Shown: in pieces, positions 8,785-17,291 of the stretch
How positions within the stretch are numbered: position 1 is the stretch's first letter
Layout: each line of letters opens with the position of its first letter
DNA from: Chitinophaga pinensis
GTDB lineage: Bacteria > Bacteroidota > Bacteroidia > Chitinophagales > Chitinophagaceae
Reading direction: 5' to 3'
Length of the DNA stretch: 37,267 nt
Assembly: GCA_945872815.1 (NCBI GenBank)
Contig: CAMCAY010000019.1
Span: 1 to 37,267 of the forward strand
Program-made: the position numbers and the translations under genes
Notes under the pieces: model-generated
Database searches by the model: none
Told to the model about the DNA's origin: nothing
What the model saw: only the letters and a program-made list of their open reading frames with translations

Positions 8785-9636
8785 ATGGGAAACGTAGTTA
8801 AAGGAGTTCTAAAAGGCCTAATTAAAACTCTTCTGAACTTTATTACAGAAGGGCGTGCAGCTAAATATTTAAATTCTCAAATTATAGCTAGAGCGATGGT
8901 TCGCAAACAGGCCATCAAACACGAAGGAGTTGAAATTATTCTTTCAACTCCCAATTCATTAAATGAATTTAGAGCATCAAGTTTTTCTGTAAAAGAACCT
9001 GAAACCCTTGAATGGATTGACAAGATACCAAACGGTTCAGTTGTTTGGGATATTGGTGCTAATGTTGGACTTTATTCTTGTTATGCAGCCAAGAAGCGGG
9101 GATGCAGGGTTTTTTCATTTGAGCCTTCTATTTTTAATCTGGAACTGCTTGCCAGAAATATATTTAATAATCAATTGCAGGATTTGATTACAATTGTTCC
9201 CTTACCACTTTCTGAATCATTATCCGTCAATAAACTAAATTTGTCAAGTACTGAATGGGGAGGAGCCCTTTCAACATTCGGATATGATTTTGGTCATGAT
9301 GGTGAGAAAATGAACAAGGTATTTGAATTTAGTATCATTGGAATATCGATGGTTGATGCTGTTAAACTATTAAATATCCCACAACCGGATTATATCAAAC
9401 TGGATGTTGATGGAATCGAACATTTAATTCTTAAAGGTGGGGGATTTGTTTTAGAAAATGTAAAAGGCATTTTGATTGAAATAAACGATGATTTTGAAAA
9501 GCAGGCTGGAGATGCAATGCAATATTTAGAGAAATCGGGTCTGGTTTTAAAGGAGAAAAGACACGCTGAATATTTTAATAATTCAATATTTAATAAAACT
9601 TTTAATCAAATCTGGCAACGGAATCATTCTGCATAG
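8785..9636 (+). CDS. FkbM-family SAM-dependent methyltransferase
   Basis: This 283-residue protein carries the FkbM methyltransferase signature: motif I DIGANVGLYS (89-98), an acidic residue at the end of the next strand (FSFEPS), and the late motif YIKLDVDGIEH. FkbM enzymes O-methylate small molecules and sugars, so a methyl group on a sugar or ulosonic acid of this polymer is the likely role. The first 45 residues are basic and partly hydrophobic and may bind membrane. An 85-base gap with a weak AT-rich hairpin (arms 8717-8724 and 8732-8739) separates it from the diacetamido-uronic acid genes. The aldolase gene follows 14 bases later, so it may belong to that group. The substrate is unknown. 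Confidence 0.85.
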   Translation: MGNVVKGVLKGLIKTLLNFITEGRAAKYLNSQIIARAMVRKQAIKHEGVEIILSTPNSLNEFRASSFSVKEPETLEWIDKIPNGSVVWDIGANVGLYSCYAAKKRGCRVFSFEPSIFNLELLARNIFNNQLQDLITIVPLPLSESLSVNKLNLSSTEWGGALSTFGYDFGHDGEKMNKVFEFSIIGISMVDAVKLLNIPQPDYIKLDVDGIEHLILKGGGFVLENVKGILIEINDDFEKQAGDAMQYLEKSGLVLKEKRHAEYFNNSIFNKTFNQIWQRNHSA

Positions 9637-9650
9637 ATTAAATCTTTACT

Positions 9651-10388
9651 ATGGCAACAACATTAGGTTCATGGATAACCCTTAATCACCCTTCAATCGC
9701 CGAAATTATGTCTGATGCAGGCTTTGATTGGCTATGTATTGATATGGAGCATTCTGTAACAGATTATTTTGAAGCTCAGCAGCTTATTATGGCTATTCAA
9801 AGCAAGGGACTTAAGGCTTTTGTTCGCGTTGGTGAAAATAATTCCAGGATTATTAAACGTATTCTGGATGCAGGCGCTGATGGAATCATTGTCCCCTCGG
9901 TTAGCTCCCGTGAGGAAGCTATAAAAGCTGTACAGTCTGTAAAGTATCCGCCTTTTGGTAAGAGAGGAGTAGGTCTGTCACGTGCACAATCCTATGGTTT
10001 TGGCTTTGAATTCTATAAAGATGAAAAAGCAAAAAAAATAAAATTGATCGTTCAGATTGAACACATAGATGCAGTCAGAAATTTAGAGAGTATTATAGAA
10101 GTTGATGGGGTGGATGGTACATTTATTGGACCTTATGATTTGTCAGGTTCAATGGGAAAGCCAGGTCGCTATGATGATGATGATGTTAAAGAGGCTCTGC
10201 TAAGGTATGAGACAGTTGCTAAAAGGTATAATAAATTAATCGGATTCCATGTGATTCAACCAAATTATGACCTGGTTGTCGAAAAAATGAATAAGGGGTA
10301 TAATTTTATTGCATTTAGTCTGGATATTCTATTTCTTGGAACTATAGCAAGGGAACAAATGAGTCAATTAAAAGCTAAAATGAAATGA
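9651..10388 (+). CDS. HpcH/HpaI-family class II aldolase
   Basis: Members of this family join pyruvate to an aldehyde, or cleave the product, to give 4-hydroxy-2-keto acids; they need a divalent metal. This 245-residue protein keeps the active-site residues: His34 in DMEHSVTD, Arg59 in VRVGEN, metal-binding Glu137 in QIEHID and Asp163 in GPYDLSGSMG. The N terminus is short but complete for the subgroup that begins close to LGSWI. It overlaps the KdsB-like gene by four bases (ATGA), so the aldol product is probably what that enzyme activates with CTP. In catabolism the same family handles 2-keto-3-deoxy-rhamnonate or glucarate. A biosynthetic role here is inferred from position. Confidence 0.85.
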   Translation: MATTLGSWITLNHPSIAEIMSDAGFDWLCIDMEHSVTDYFEAQQLIMAIQSKGLKAFVRVGENNSRIIKRILDAGADGIIVPSVSSREEAIKAVQSVKYPPFGKRGVGLSRAQSYGFGFEFYKDEKAKKIKLIVQIEHIDAVRNLESIIEVDGVDGTFIGPYDLSGSMGKPGRYDDDDVKEALLRYETVAKRYNKLIGFHVIQPNYDLVVEKMNKGYNFIAFSLDILFLGTIAREQMSQLKAKMK

Positions 10389-11164
10389 ATATAATTGGAA
10401 TTATACCAGCAAGGCTGGCTTCAAGCAGATTACCAAGGAAACCCATGGCTGATATATTGGGCATGCCAATGCTTGGGCATGTTTATTTGAGAAGTAAATT
10501 GAGCTCTATACTTAATGATGTATATGTAGCAACATGTGATGAAGAGATCTATAATTACATTACTGACCTTGGAGGTAAAGCAGTTATGACCTCTATAAGC
10601 CATGAAAGGGCCTCAGATCGAACTGCAGAAGCATTACTGGAAATAGAAAAAACAACAGGGCAATTGGCTGAAATAGTCGTTATGATTCAGGGGGATGAGC
10701 CAATGGTTACGCCCGAAATGATCAATTCTGCTATTGAACCACTACTTGTGGATAAGAATATCAATATTGTAAACCTGATGGCAAGCATGAAAACACAGGA
10801 GGAACATGAGGATCCTGCCGAAGTTAAGGTTGTGGTGGATAAAAATAATTTCGCACTCTATTTTTCAAGGGAGCCAATTCCTTCAAGAAAAAAGGGTGTT
10901 GAGAATGTCCCTATGCTTAAACAGGTTTGTATTATTCCATTTAGAAGAGACTTTTTGTTGGAGTATAACTCTATGGAGCAAACACCATTAGAAATAATCG
11001 AATCTGTTGACATGAATAGATTATTGGAGAATGGAATAAAAATTAAAATGGTTATGAGTTCTGAAGATACTTATTCGATAGACACAATTGCTGATCTAGA
11101 GAATGTTACTGCTAGGATGAAGAATGATCACTTACTTACCAAATACATGAATAGGCAGAAATGA
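10385..11164 (+). CDS. KdsB-like CMP-ulosonic acid synthetase
   Basis: This 259-residue enzyme belongs to the 3-deoxy-manno-octulosonate cytidylyltransferase family, which transfers CMP from CTP to the anomeric hydroxyl of a 2-keto-3-deoxy acid. The nucleotide-binding start PARLASSRLPRKP (8-20), the SHERASDRTAEA stretch (72-83) and the metal-binding QGDEP (102-106) match KdsB. In KdsB the second motif normally reads like H.SGTDR.AE; here RAS replaces SGT, which may reflect a different sugar. The housekeeping kdsB is expected elsewhere in the genome, and this copy sits in a coupled gene set with an aldolase, so I infer a dedicated, non-Kdo substrate. It overlaps its neighbours by four bases on each side. 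Confidence 0.85.
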   Translation: MNIIGIIPARLASSRLPRKPMADILGMPMLGHVYLRSKLSSILNDVYVATCDEEIYNYITDLGGKAVMTSISHERASDRTAEALLEIEKTTGQLAEIVVMIQGDEPMVTPEMINSAIEPLLVDKNINIVNLMASMKTQEEHEDPAEVKVVVDKNNFALYFSREPIPSRKKGVENVPMLKQVCIIPFRRDFLLEYNSMEQTPLEIIESVDMNRLLENGIKIKMVMSSEDTYSIDTIADLENVTARMKNDHLLTKYMNRQK

Positions 11165-12102
11165 AGATTTTATTAACATCAACTTCTTTTCAGGATACTC
11201 CAGGTGGACATCACAGACTCTTAGCAAACCAGGGATTTGAGGTAACTAATCTCAGAGGTCCCTTAACTGAAGATGTTTTATTGGATGTTATTGGAGATTA
11301 TGATGCGGTTATTTGTGGAGATGATGATTTTACAAGAAAGGTCATACAAAAAGGTGTTTCAGGACGACTTAGGGCCATCTCTAAATATGGAATTGGCCTG
11401 GATAAGATTGATTTGAAAGCGGCCGAAGAACTTAATATACCGGTTAGTAATTGTGTTGGTGTTAATCAAAATGCTGTTGCAGAGCATGTATTTTCGCTAT
11501 TACTTACTTATGTCAAAAACATTATCCCTGAAAATAATTATCTGAAACAGCAAAAATGGGTTAGGCTGATAGGGAATGAAATACACGGGAAAGCAATTGG
11601 GATAGCAGGCCTGGGTAGTATAGGCAAGGAAATAGCCTTAAGGGCTTCAGCCTTTGGCCTTAAAATTTATGCCTTCGACAAATTTGCGGACCAGATTTTT
11701 GCAGATAAATTTGGCATTATTTATTGTAAAACAATCGAAGAGCTATTCTCAAAAAGTGATATTATTAGTTTGAATCTCTCTTTAAACTCTGAAACTAAAC
11801 ATATAATCAATGCCTCAAATTTAGCACAGCTAAAACGGGAAGTAATCATTATTAATACCGCCAGGGCAGGATTAATTGAGGAATCCGCTATTATTAAAGG
11901 GATAGAATCCGGTGTTATTAAAGCATATTTAACTGATGTCCTTGATGAAGAACCGATGGTTAAAGATCATCCATTTCTGAAATATGACAATATTATTATA
12001 ACCCCCCATATTGGTTCCAGGACATATGAAAGTGTTGTAAGACAAGGAACAATGGCAGTAGAAAATCTTCTCAGTTTAATTAACAAAAAATCAATTGTCT
12101 AA
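11161..12102 (+). CDS. D-2-hydroxyacid dehydrogenase (phosphoglycerate dehydrogenase-like)
   Basis: This 313-residue NAD-dependent enzyme interconverts a D-2-hydroxy acid and a 2-keto acid. It has the family's NAD motif GLGSIG (150-155 region) and the catalytic trio Arg235 (NTARAGLI), Glu264 (LDEEP) and His283 (TPHIGSRT). It lacks the C-terminal ACT domain of many SerA enzymes, so it is probably not the housekeeping serine enzyme. It overlaps the KdsB-like gene by four bases and abuts the SDR gene with no gap. In this setting it may oxidise or reduce a sugar-acid intermediate, either to prepare the aldehyde or acid for the aldolase or to modify the ulosonic acid. The substrate cannot be told from sequence. 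Confidence 0.85.
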   Translation: MKILLTSTSFQDTPGGHHRLLANQGFEVTNLRGPLTEDVLLDVIGDYDAVICGDDDFTRKVIQKGVSGRLRAISKYGIGLDKIDLKAAEELNIPVSNCVGVNQNAVAEHVFSLLLTYVKNIIPENNYLKQQKWVRLIGNEIHGKAIGIAGLGSIGKEIALRASAFGLKIYAFDKFADQIFADKFGIIYCKTIEELFSKSDIISLNLSLNSETKHIINASNLAQLKREVIIINTARAGLIEESAIIKGIESGVIKAYLTDVLDEEPMVKDHPFLKYDNIIITPHIGSRTYESVVRQGTMAVENLLSLINKKSIV

Positions 12103-13026
12103 ATGAGTAAAGTAGTTGTATTTGGCGGATCGGGTTTTTTGGGGAGCCATGTTGCTGACGAACTAACCGGAAGAGGCTACGAGGTTATTATTTTTGACAT
12201 GGTTGAGTCCAGTTACTTGCAGAAAGGTCAAAAGATGATAGTTGGGAATATTCTGGACCGGGAGCAAGTAAAGAATGCAATTAACGGAGTTGATTTTGTT
12301 TATCATTTTGCAGCAATTGCAGATATACAGGAAGCTAAAGAAAATCCTGTTGAAACAGCCAGTTTTAACGTAATGGGTACCATGTATATTCTGGATGCAT
12401 GCAGGGAATTCAAGGTTAAAAGATTTATTTACTCCAGTACTATTTATGTTTATAGTGATCATGGATCTTTCTACCGAAGCTCCAAACAGTCATGTGAATT
12501 ATTTATTGAAAACTACAATAAAGAATATCACTTAGACTTCACCATTCTGAGATATGGATCACTTTATGGTCCCAGAGCAAACAACTTTAATTTTATAAGG
12601 AATAGCATTCGTCAGGCACTTATTGAAAAGAAAATTGAAAGAAAAGGGGATGGTAATGAAGTCAGAGATTATATTAATGCACTTGATGCTGCCACTGCAA
12701 GTGCAGATGTTTTAGATAATCTTTATAAAAACAAATATGTGATGATAACCGGACCCCAAACAATAAAGGTCCGTGAGATTTTGGAGATGATTAAAGAAAT
12801 GCTTGATCATAAAATTTCTATTGATTATCAGGATGGTGAACTTATGGGTCATTACGAGATTACTCCATATTCCTTTAAACCTAAAATCGCTGTTAAATTG
12901 GTGCCAAGAAATTATCATGACCTCGGACAGGGAATCCTTGATTGCATTTATGATATTTATTCAGAGTTGGTTAAGGAAGGTTACAAAGGGAACTTACCAG
13001 AGAATGAGGTAGATATTCATGACTAA
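12103..13026 (+). CDS. NAD-dependent epimerase/dehydratase (extended SDR)
   Basis: This 307-residue extended short-chain dehydrogenase has the cofactor motif GGSGFLGSH (8-16), the HFAAIAD strand, the catalytic SST (111-113) and YRSSK (Tyr124, Lys128), and the RYGSLYGPRA substrate loop of sugar epimerases. It may epimerise, oxidise or dehydrate a nucleotide-linked or free sugar. It starts directly after the stop of the dehydrogenase and its own end overlaps the next gene by 8 bases. Its place inside the aldolase/KdsB block suggests it works on the precursor or on the CMP-ulosonic acid. Ordinary UDP-glucose 4-epimerase activity is possible but is not suggested by the neighbours. Confidence 0.85.
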   Translation: MSKVVVFGGSGFLGSHVADELTGRGYEVIIFDMVESSYLQKGQKMIVGNILDREQVKNAINGVDFVYHFAAIADIQEAKENPVETASFNVMGTMYILDACREFKVKRFIYSSTIYVYSDHGSFYRSSKQSCELFIENYNKEYHLDFTILRYGSLYGPRANNFNFIRNSIRQALIEKKIERKGDGNEVRDYINALDAATASADVLDNLYKNKYVMITGPQTIKVREILEMIKEMLDHKISIDYQDGELMGHYEITPYSFKPKIAVKLVPRNYHDLGQGILDCIYDIYSELVKEGYKGNLPENEVDIHD

Positions 13027-13675
13027 TAATATTATTTACCTTTCTTATTTTTTAGATTCTGAAACTCCGTTATATGGAGGCTCAAAGGGAATTGAGATAA
13101 AACCTGATCGTTCTATAAAAAATGGGGATACAGCAAATACAAAAAAGCTTGCCTTAGGGAATCATTCGGGAACACATATTGATTTTCCAAATCATTTCTT
13201 TGAGAATGGAAAACTTTCCCATGATTATGAAGCATCCTTCTGGATTTTTAATGCTCCTTTTCTGGTTAATGTCAATGCAGGTGAAAATGAACTGATTAGT
13301 TTCAACAATAACTTACTCGAAAGTGTTCCTGTAGAAACTGATTTTTTAATACTTAAAACTGGCTTTGGGAATGTTAGAAGTACCCAAGCATATTGGAATT
13401 ATAATCCCGGCCTTCATCCTTCACTAGCTTCTGCCTTAAGACATAGGTGCCCTGATTTAAGGGTTATTGGTATGGATTTTATCTCTGTTACTTCATTTCA
13501 GAACCGCGAGATAGGAAGGACTGCCCACAAGGAATTTTTAGGAAGTTCACCAATCTTGCTTGTTGAAGATATGGATCTCTCTAAATTGGAAGAATCACCC
13601 CGAAGTTTGATGTGTTTTCCATTAATGTTGAATGGTGCAGATGGAGCTCCTGTGACGGTTATTGCAATATTATGA
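13019..13675 (+). CDS. Cyclase-family metal-dependent hydrolase (kynurenine formamidase-like)
   Basis: This 218-residue protein has the family's metal-binding signature HSGTHIDFPNHF (His49, His53, Asp55, His59). Known members hydrolyse N-formylkynurenine or act on cyclic acids and amides; many are uncharacterised. Here it overlaps the SDR gene by 8 bases and the HAD gene by four bases, so it is made together with a sugar-acid pathway. It could open a sugar lactone or remove a formyl or other acyl group from a precursor. That role is inferred only from position. It is an unusual enzyme for a polysaccharide locus and one reason to think the product is not Kdo. Confidence 0.82.
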   Translation: MTNNIIYLSYFLDSETPLYGGSKGIEIKPDRSIKNGDTANTKKLALGNHSGTHIDFPNHFFENGKLSHDYEASFWIFNAPFLVNVNAGENELISFNNNLLESVPVETDFLILKTGFGNVRSTQAYWNYNPGLHPSLASALRHRCPDLRVIGMDFISVTSFQNREIGRTAHKEFLGSSPILLVEDMDLSKLEESPRSLMCFPLMLNGADGAPVTVIAIL

Positions 13676-14319
13676 AATTAAAGAGAGCAATAATATATGA
13701 TTTTGATGGTGTTGTTTGCGATTCAGTTAATGTAAAAACTGAAGCATTTGCAGAAATGTACAAACCATATGGCGATCACATTGTTAGACAGGTAGTGAAT
13801 TATCATCTTTTAAATGGCGGGGTATCCCGATTAGAGAAATTCAAATATTTTCACGATAAATTTCTGGGAATTGAAATTGATCAGGCAAAGGTTCATCAGA
13901 TGGCAGAGCAATTTGCTTCCCTCGTTATGCATAAAGTTATTATCTCAGAATTTATACCAGGATCTTTTGAATTCATTAAGAGTCGGAGTGAAAATTATTT
14001 ACAGTTTATTTGTACCGGTACACCGGAATCAGAAATATTGGAAATCCTTCGACAACGGAATTTGTCATCATTTTTTAATGGGATTTATGGATCTCCTGAA
14101 AAAAAGGCGGGTATTATAAAAAGAATCGCTTCCGAATTTAATCTGAGCTCGGAAGAAATGATTTTTTTCGGAGATTCAATGACAGATTATGATGCGGCCC
14201 TAGAAATGGGTGTTGATTTTTTAGGTATTATAAACGAGCATACTGTTTTTCCTAATGGAACCAAATTGATTGAGAATTTTCAAAATAAAAAATTAAGCTT
14301 TATTTTGCCTAATTTTTAG
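13672..14319 (+). CDS. HAD-superfamily phosphatase
   Basis: This 215-residue HAD hydrolase has the nucleophile motif DFDGVVCDS (Asp10, Asp12), the Ser/Thr motif ICTGTPES, a conserved Lys region (SPEKKAG) and the acidic motif FFGDSMTDYDAA. A cap domain lies between motifs 1 and 2, as in the beta-phosphoglucomutase/phosphoglycolate phosphatase group; it is not the small KdsC type. I chose ATG 13672, which overlaps the previous stop as ATGA; upstream in-frame sequence back to 13612 is only coding sequence of the cyclase gene in another frame. The expected role is to remove phosphate from an aldol product before CMP activation. It is the last gene of the tight block; a 47-base gap follows. Confidence 0.85.
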   Translation: MKLKRAIIYDFDGVVCDSVNVKTEAFAEMYKPYGDHIVRQVVNYHLLNGGVSRLEKFKYFHDKFLGIEIDQAKVHQMAEQFASLVMHKVIISEFIPGSFEFIKSRSENYLQFICTGTPESEILEILRQRNLSSFFNGIYGSPEKKAGIIKRIASEFNLSSEEMIFFGDSMTDYDAALEMGVDFLGIINEHTVFPNGTKLIENFQNKKLSFILPNF

Positions 14320-14366
14320 TTTAAATCTGAGCGTTTTTATCAATAGCGTTTGTTGAATAATTTTAA

Positions 14367-16097
14367 ATGAATATAAAAAAAATATTTAGTCTTTTAAATC
14401 TATTTGAGAAGAAAAGATCAGTAAAGATATTATTTCTCATACTATTTAGTATGATTCTAGAAACGATAAGTGTTGGATTCGTCATACCCTTATTGAACAC
14501 ATTGGTAACACAAAGGCTACCAGAAAGCACCCCAATATGGCTAAATGACTTTTTTGGAGAGTATTTTGATGGTGATATTCAGAGAATTCTTGGCTTTGGT
14601 TTTGGTCTATTGATCTTTCTGTATGTCCTGAAGGGATTAGTCTTTATGTACGCAACATGGTATCAGTCGAGTTTTGTTTATGAAATACAGGAAAGAATGT
14701 CAGCTGAGCTTTACTTAAGTTATCTTACAAAACCCTATAAATTCCATCTGCTTCAAAATTCAGCTATCCTGGTTCAAAATGTTGTCAGCGAAGTTTCATT
14801 ATTTGTCAACGTAATTCTTTCTTACATAAGAATTTTAACGGAATTGTTTGTAATTGCTGGTATAGCCTTTCTTCTATTTTATGTTCAGCCGGTTGGTACC
14901 ACGTTTGTGATTTTATCTTTTGGAATTGCCGGTTGGACATTAAATAGAATTACAAGAAATCGTATCAAAATGTGGGGCGAGCAAAGACAATATCATGATG
15001 GATTGCGTATTCAGAAAATTCAGGAAGGATACGGTGGGGTCAAAGAGATTAAATTATATGGAAGAGAGCAGGACTTCATTGATTTATATAAATTCCATAA
15101 TCATCGAAGCGCTTCTGTTCTGAAAAAGTTAAACACCGTAGAACCATTGCCAAGAACATGGCTGGAATCATTTGCAGTATTCGAACTGGGGGGACTATTT
15201 TTTTTGATGTCATGGTTGAATAATTCAATGGATACCTTTGTTCCTCTGCTTGGCCTGTTTGCCTCTGCAGCATTCAGAATCCTTCCTTCATTCAATAGGT
15301 GTTTAAGCTCATTTCAAACCATACGTTTTTCGCAGACTTCCGTGCAGGTTTTATATAATGAATTTAAAGATCGGACACATTCGCTTACCGAGCTTACTGA
15401 TACAATTGAGAATAAACTTCCCTTCAAAAGGGATATAGTTCTGAATAATGTAAGCTTTAAATATCCTGGTTCGGAAACTCACTCTGTGAAAGATGTTTCT
15501 CTTACAATTAAAAGGGGTGAGATTATAGGAATTATTGGCACCAGTGGATCAGGGAAAAGTACATTGGTCGACATTATTTTGGGACTGCTTGAGCCTCAAA
15601 AGGGTGCAGTATTAGTGGATGGGGTAGATATTAATGAAGACACAAGGAGTTGGCAGTATAATATTGGATATGTTCCTCAAAGCATTTTTCTGATTGATGA
15701 TACCCTAAGAAAAAATGTTGCCTTTGGAATTGCTGATCATAAAATAGATGACAAACGAGTCATTCAGGCAATTGAAGCTGCAAATTTGAACGAATTCATA
15801 GAGAACAGGCAGGAAGGAATGAATATTTTTGTTGGTGAACGGGGTGTAAGAATTTCTGGTGGCCAGCGACAGCGAATTGGTATTGCTAGAGCTCTATATC
15901 ATGGACCTGCTGTTTTGATATTTGATGAAGCTACCAGCGCACTTGATTCTGTAACAGAAAAAGCTGTTATGGAAACTATAAATTCTTTAGGCGGGAAAAG
16001 AACGATTCTAATTGTTGCGCATAGGATATCGACTTTGGATCATTGTAATCGAATCATTAAAATGGAAAAAGGGGAAATATTTCAAAGTAATCTTTAA
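14367..16097 (+). CDS. ABC exporter, permease fused to ATPase (PglK/MsbA-like flippase)
   Basis: This 576-residue half-transporter has an N-terminal membrane domain of about six helices (to about residue 320) and a C-terminal ATPase domain. Walker A is GTSGSGKST (391-399), the signature is SGGQRQR (497-503) and Walker B is LIFDEATSALD. Fused transporters like this flip lipid-linked oligosaccharides (PglK) or lipid A (MsbA). It lies in the middle of precursor-sugar genes, and the window has no Wzx, so I infer that it flips the undecaprenyl-linked repeat unit across the inner membrane. It is followed by a 111-base gap with only a weak hairpin (arms 16106-16112 and 16120-16126) and no T run. Confidence 0.88.
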   Translation: MNIKKIFSLLNLFEKKRSVKILFLILFSMILETISVGFVIPLLNTLVTQRLPESTPIWLNDFFGEYFDGDIQRILGFGFGLLIFLYVLKGLVFMYATWYQSSFVYEIQERMSAELYLSYLTKPYKFHLLQNSAILVQNVVSEVSLFVNVILSYIRILTELFVIAGIAFLLFYVQPVGTTFVILSFGIAGWTLNRITRNRIKMWGEQRQYHDGLRIQKIQEGYGGVKEIKLYGREQDFIDLYKFHNHRSASVLKKLNTVEPLPRTWLESFAVFELGGLFFLMSWLNNSMDTFVPLLGLFASAAFRILPSFNRCLSSFQTIRFSQTSVQVLYNEFKDRTHSLTELTDTIENKLPFKRDIVLNNVSFKYPGSETHSVKDVSLTIKRGEIIGIIGTSGSGKSTLVDIILGLLEPQKGAVLVDGVDINEDTRSWQYNIGYVPQSIFLIDDTLRKNVAFGIADHKIDDKRVIQAIEAANLNEFIENRQEGMNIFVGERGVRISGGQRQRIGIARALYHGPAVLIFDEATSALDSVTEKAVMETINSLGGKRTILIVAHRISTLDHCNRIIKMEKGEIFQSNL

Positions 16098-16208
16098 TTG
16101 AAATGGTAAGTTATTTTCAAACTTACATATGATTATTTAAGAGATTACTATTATTCGATTTTAGCTTAATCATTAATTTCATACTTTTAATTATATTAAA
16201 TTTTTTAT

Positions 16209-17219
16209 ATGCTGAGTGGTAAATCAATCTTAATAACTGGTGGTACAGGTTCTCTTGGAAGGGCACTGACTGAAACAATTCTAAAAAACTGGCCTGATGT
16301 AAAGCGTTTGGTCATCTATTCTCGAGACGAGCAAAAGCAATTTCAAATGTCGCAGGATTTTCCTGAATCTCTTTATCCTGCTATCCGTTACTTTATTGGA
16401 GACGTGAGGGATTTGGAAAGGATGAAGAGAGCATTTTTTGATATAGATTATGTCATCCATGCTGCAGCAATGAAGCATGTTCATATTGCAGAATATAATC
16501 CTGATGAATGTGTCAAAACAAATATAGGGGGAGCTGAAAATGTGATCAAGGCGGCACTTGAAACCAGTGTATCAAAAGTTGTTGCCCTTTCTACTGATAA
16601 AGCCTGTGCTCCAGTCAATTTGTATGGGGCGACTAAATTAACTTCAGACAAATTATTTATTGCAGCAAATAATATAAGAGGAAATAAAAACATAAGGTTC
16701 TCGGTTGTCAGGTATGGAAATGTTATGGGATCTAATGGCTCAGTCATCCCATTTTTCTTGAAAAAGAAAGCTGAAAAAGTATTACCCATTACTGATCCAG
16801 AAATGACCAGGTTTAACATCACCCTTCAAGGTGGAGTGGATATGGTAATCCATGCTTTGGAAAAAGCCTGGGGTGGAGAATTATTTGTCCCTAAAATTCC
16901 ATCATATAGAATTATGGATGTTGCTAAAGCTATTGCTCCAAATTGTGAATTAAGAATTGATGGCATAAGACCGGGCGAAAAAATTCATGAAGAAATGATT
17001 ACTACTTCAGATTCTTTTACAACATACGACTTAGACAAATATTACATTATCCTGCCACAGATTCCCAGTTGGGATTTGGGTGAATTTATTATAGCCTTCA
17101 ATGCCAAACTAGTTCCAAAGGGTTTTTATTATTCATCAGGTGATAATACTGAATGGGAAACAATTGAAAGTTTGAGAAAGCTAATTAAGGAACATGTAGA
17201 CCCCAATTTTCATGTATAA
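16209..17219 (+). CDS. UDP-GlcNAc 4,6-dehydratase (PseB/FlaA1-like, soluble)
   Basis: This 336-residue soluble SDR starts with GGTGSLG (11-17) and carries the PseB/FlaA1 catalytic residues Asp130 and Lys131 (STDKA) and Tyr139 with Lys143 (YGATK). FlaA1/PseB removes water from UDP-GlcNAc and inverts C5, giving the 4-keto-6-deoxy-L sugar that begins the pseudaminic acid pathway. Retaining members look similar, so the stereochemistry is not proven. The NAMKHV-like segment reads AAAMKHVHIAEYNP, as in the family. It heads the nonulosonic acid cluster (synthase at 19389, cytidylyltransferases at 17292 and 21657). It differs from the membrane-bound enzyme at 1252 in size and in its catalytic Tyr. 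Confidence 0.9.
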   Translation: MLSGKSILITGGTGSLGRALTETILKNWPDVKRLVIYSRDEQKQFQMSQDFPESLYPAIRYFIGDVRDLERMKRAFFDIDYVIHAAAMKHVHIAEYNPDECVKTNIGGAENVIKAALETSVSKVVALSTDKACAPVNLYGATKLTSDKLFIAANNIRGNKNIRFSVVRYGNVMGSNGSVIPFFLKKKAEKVLPITDPEMTRFNITLQGGVDMVIHALEKAWGGELFVPKIPSYRIMDVAKAIAPNCELRIDGIRPGEKIHEEMITTSDSFTTYDLDKYYIILPQIPSWDLGEFIIAFNAKLVPKGFYYSSGDNTEWETIESLRKLIKEHVDPNFHV

Positions 17220-17291
17220 TTGTTATTTTAAAATAGACATAATACTCAGGATAGTTTAATTAAACTACCAATTTGTATTATCTTCATCTAA

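Noticed and set aside
13612..13671. Longer start for the HAD phosphatase at 13612
   Set aside because: The added 20 residues come from the cyclase gene read in another frame; ATG 13672 puts the DFDGVV motif at the usual distance from the start.
16106..16126. Hairpin after the ABC transporter as a terminator
   Set aside because: The 7-bp stem is AT-rich and no T run follows, so it cannot be separated from chance.
16481..16822. 113-codon minus-strand open frame opposite the PseB-like gene
   Set aside because: It is fully contained in a gene with intact catalytic motifs, and its translation shows no domain.
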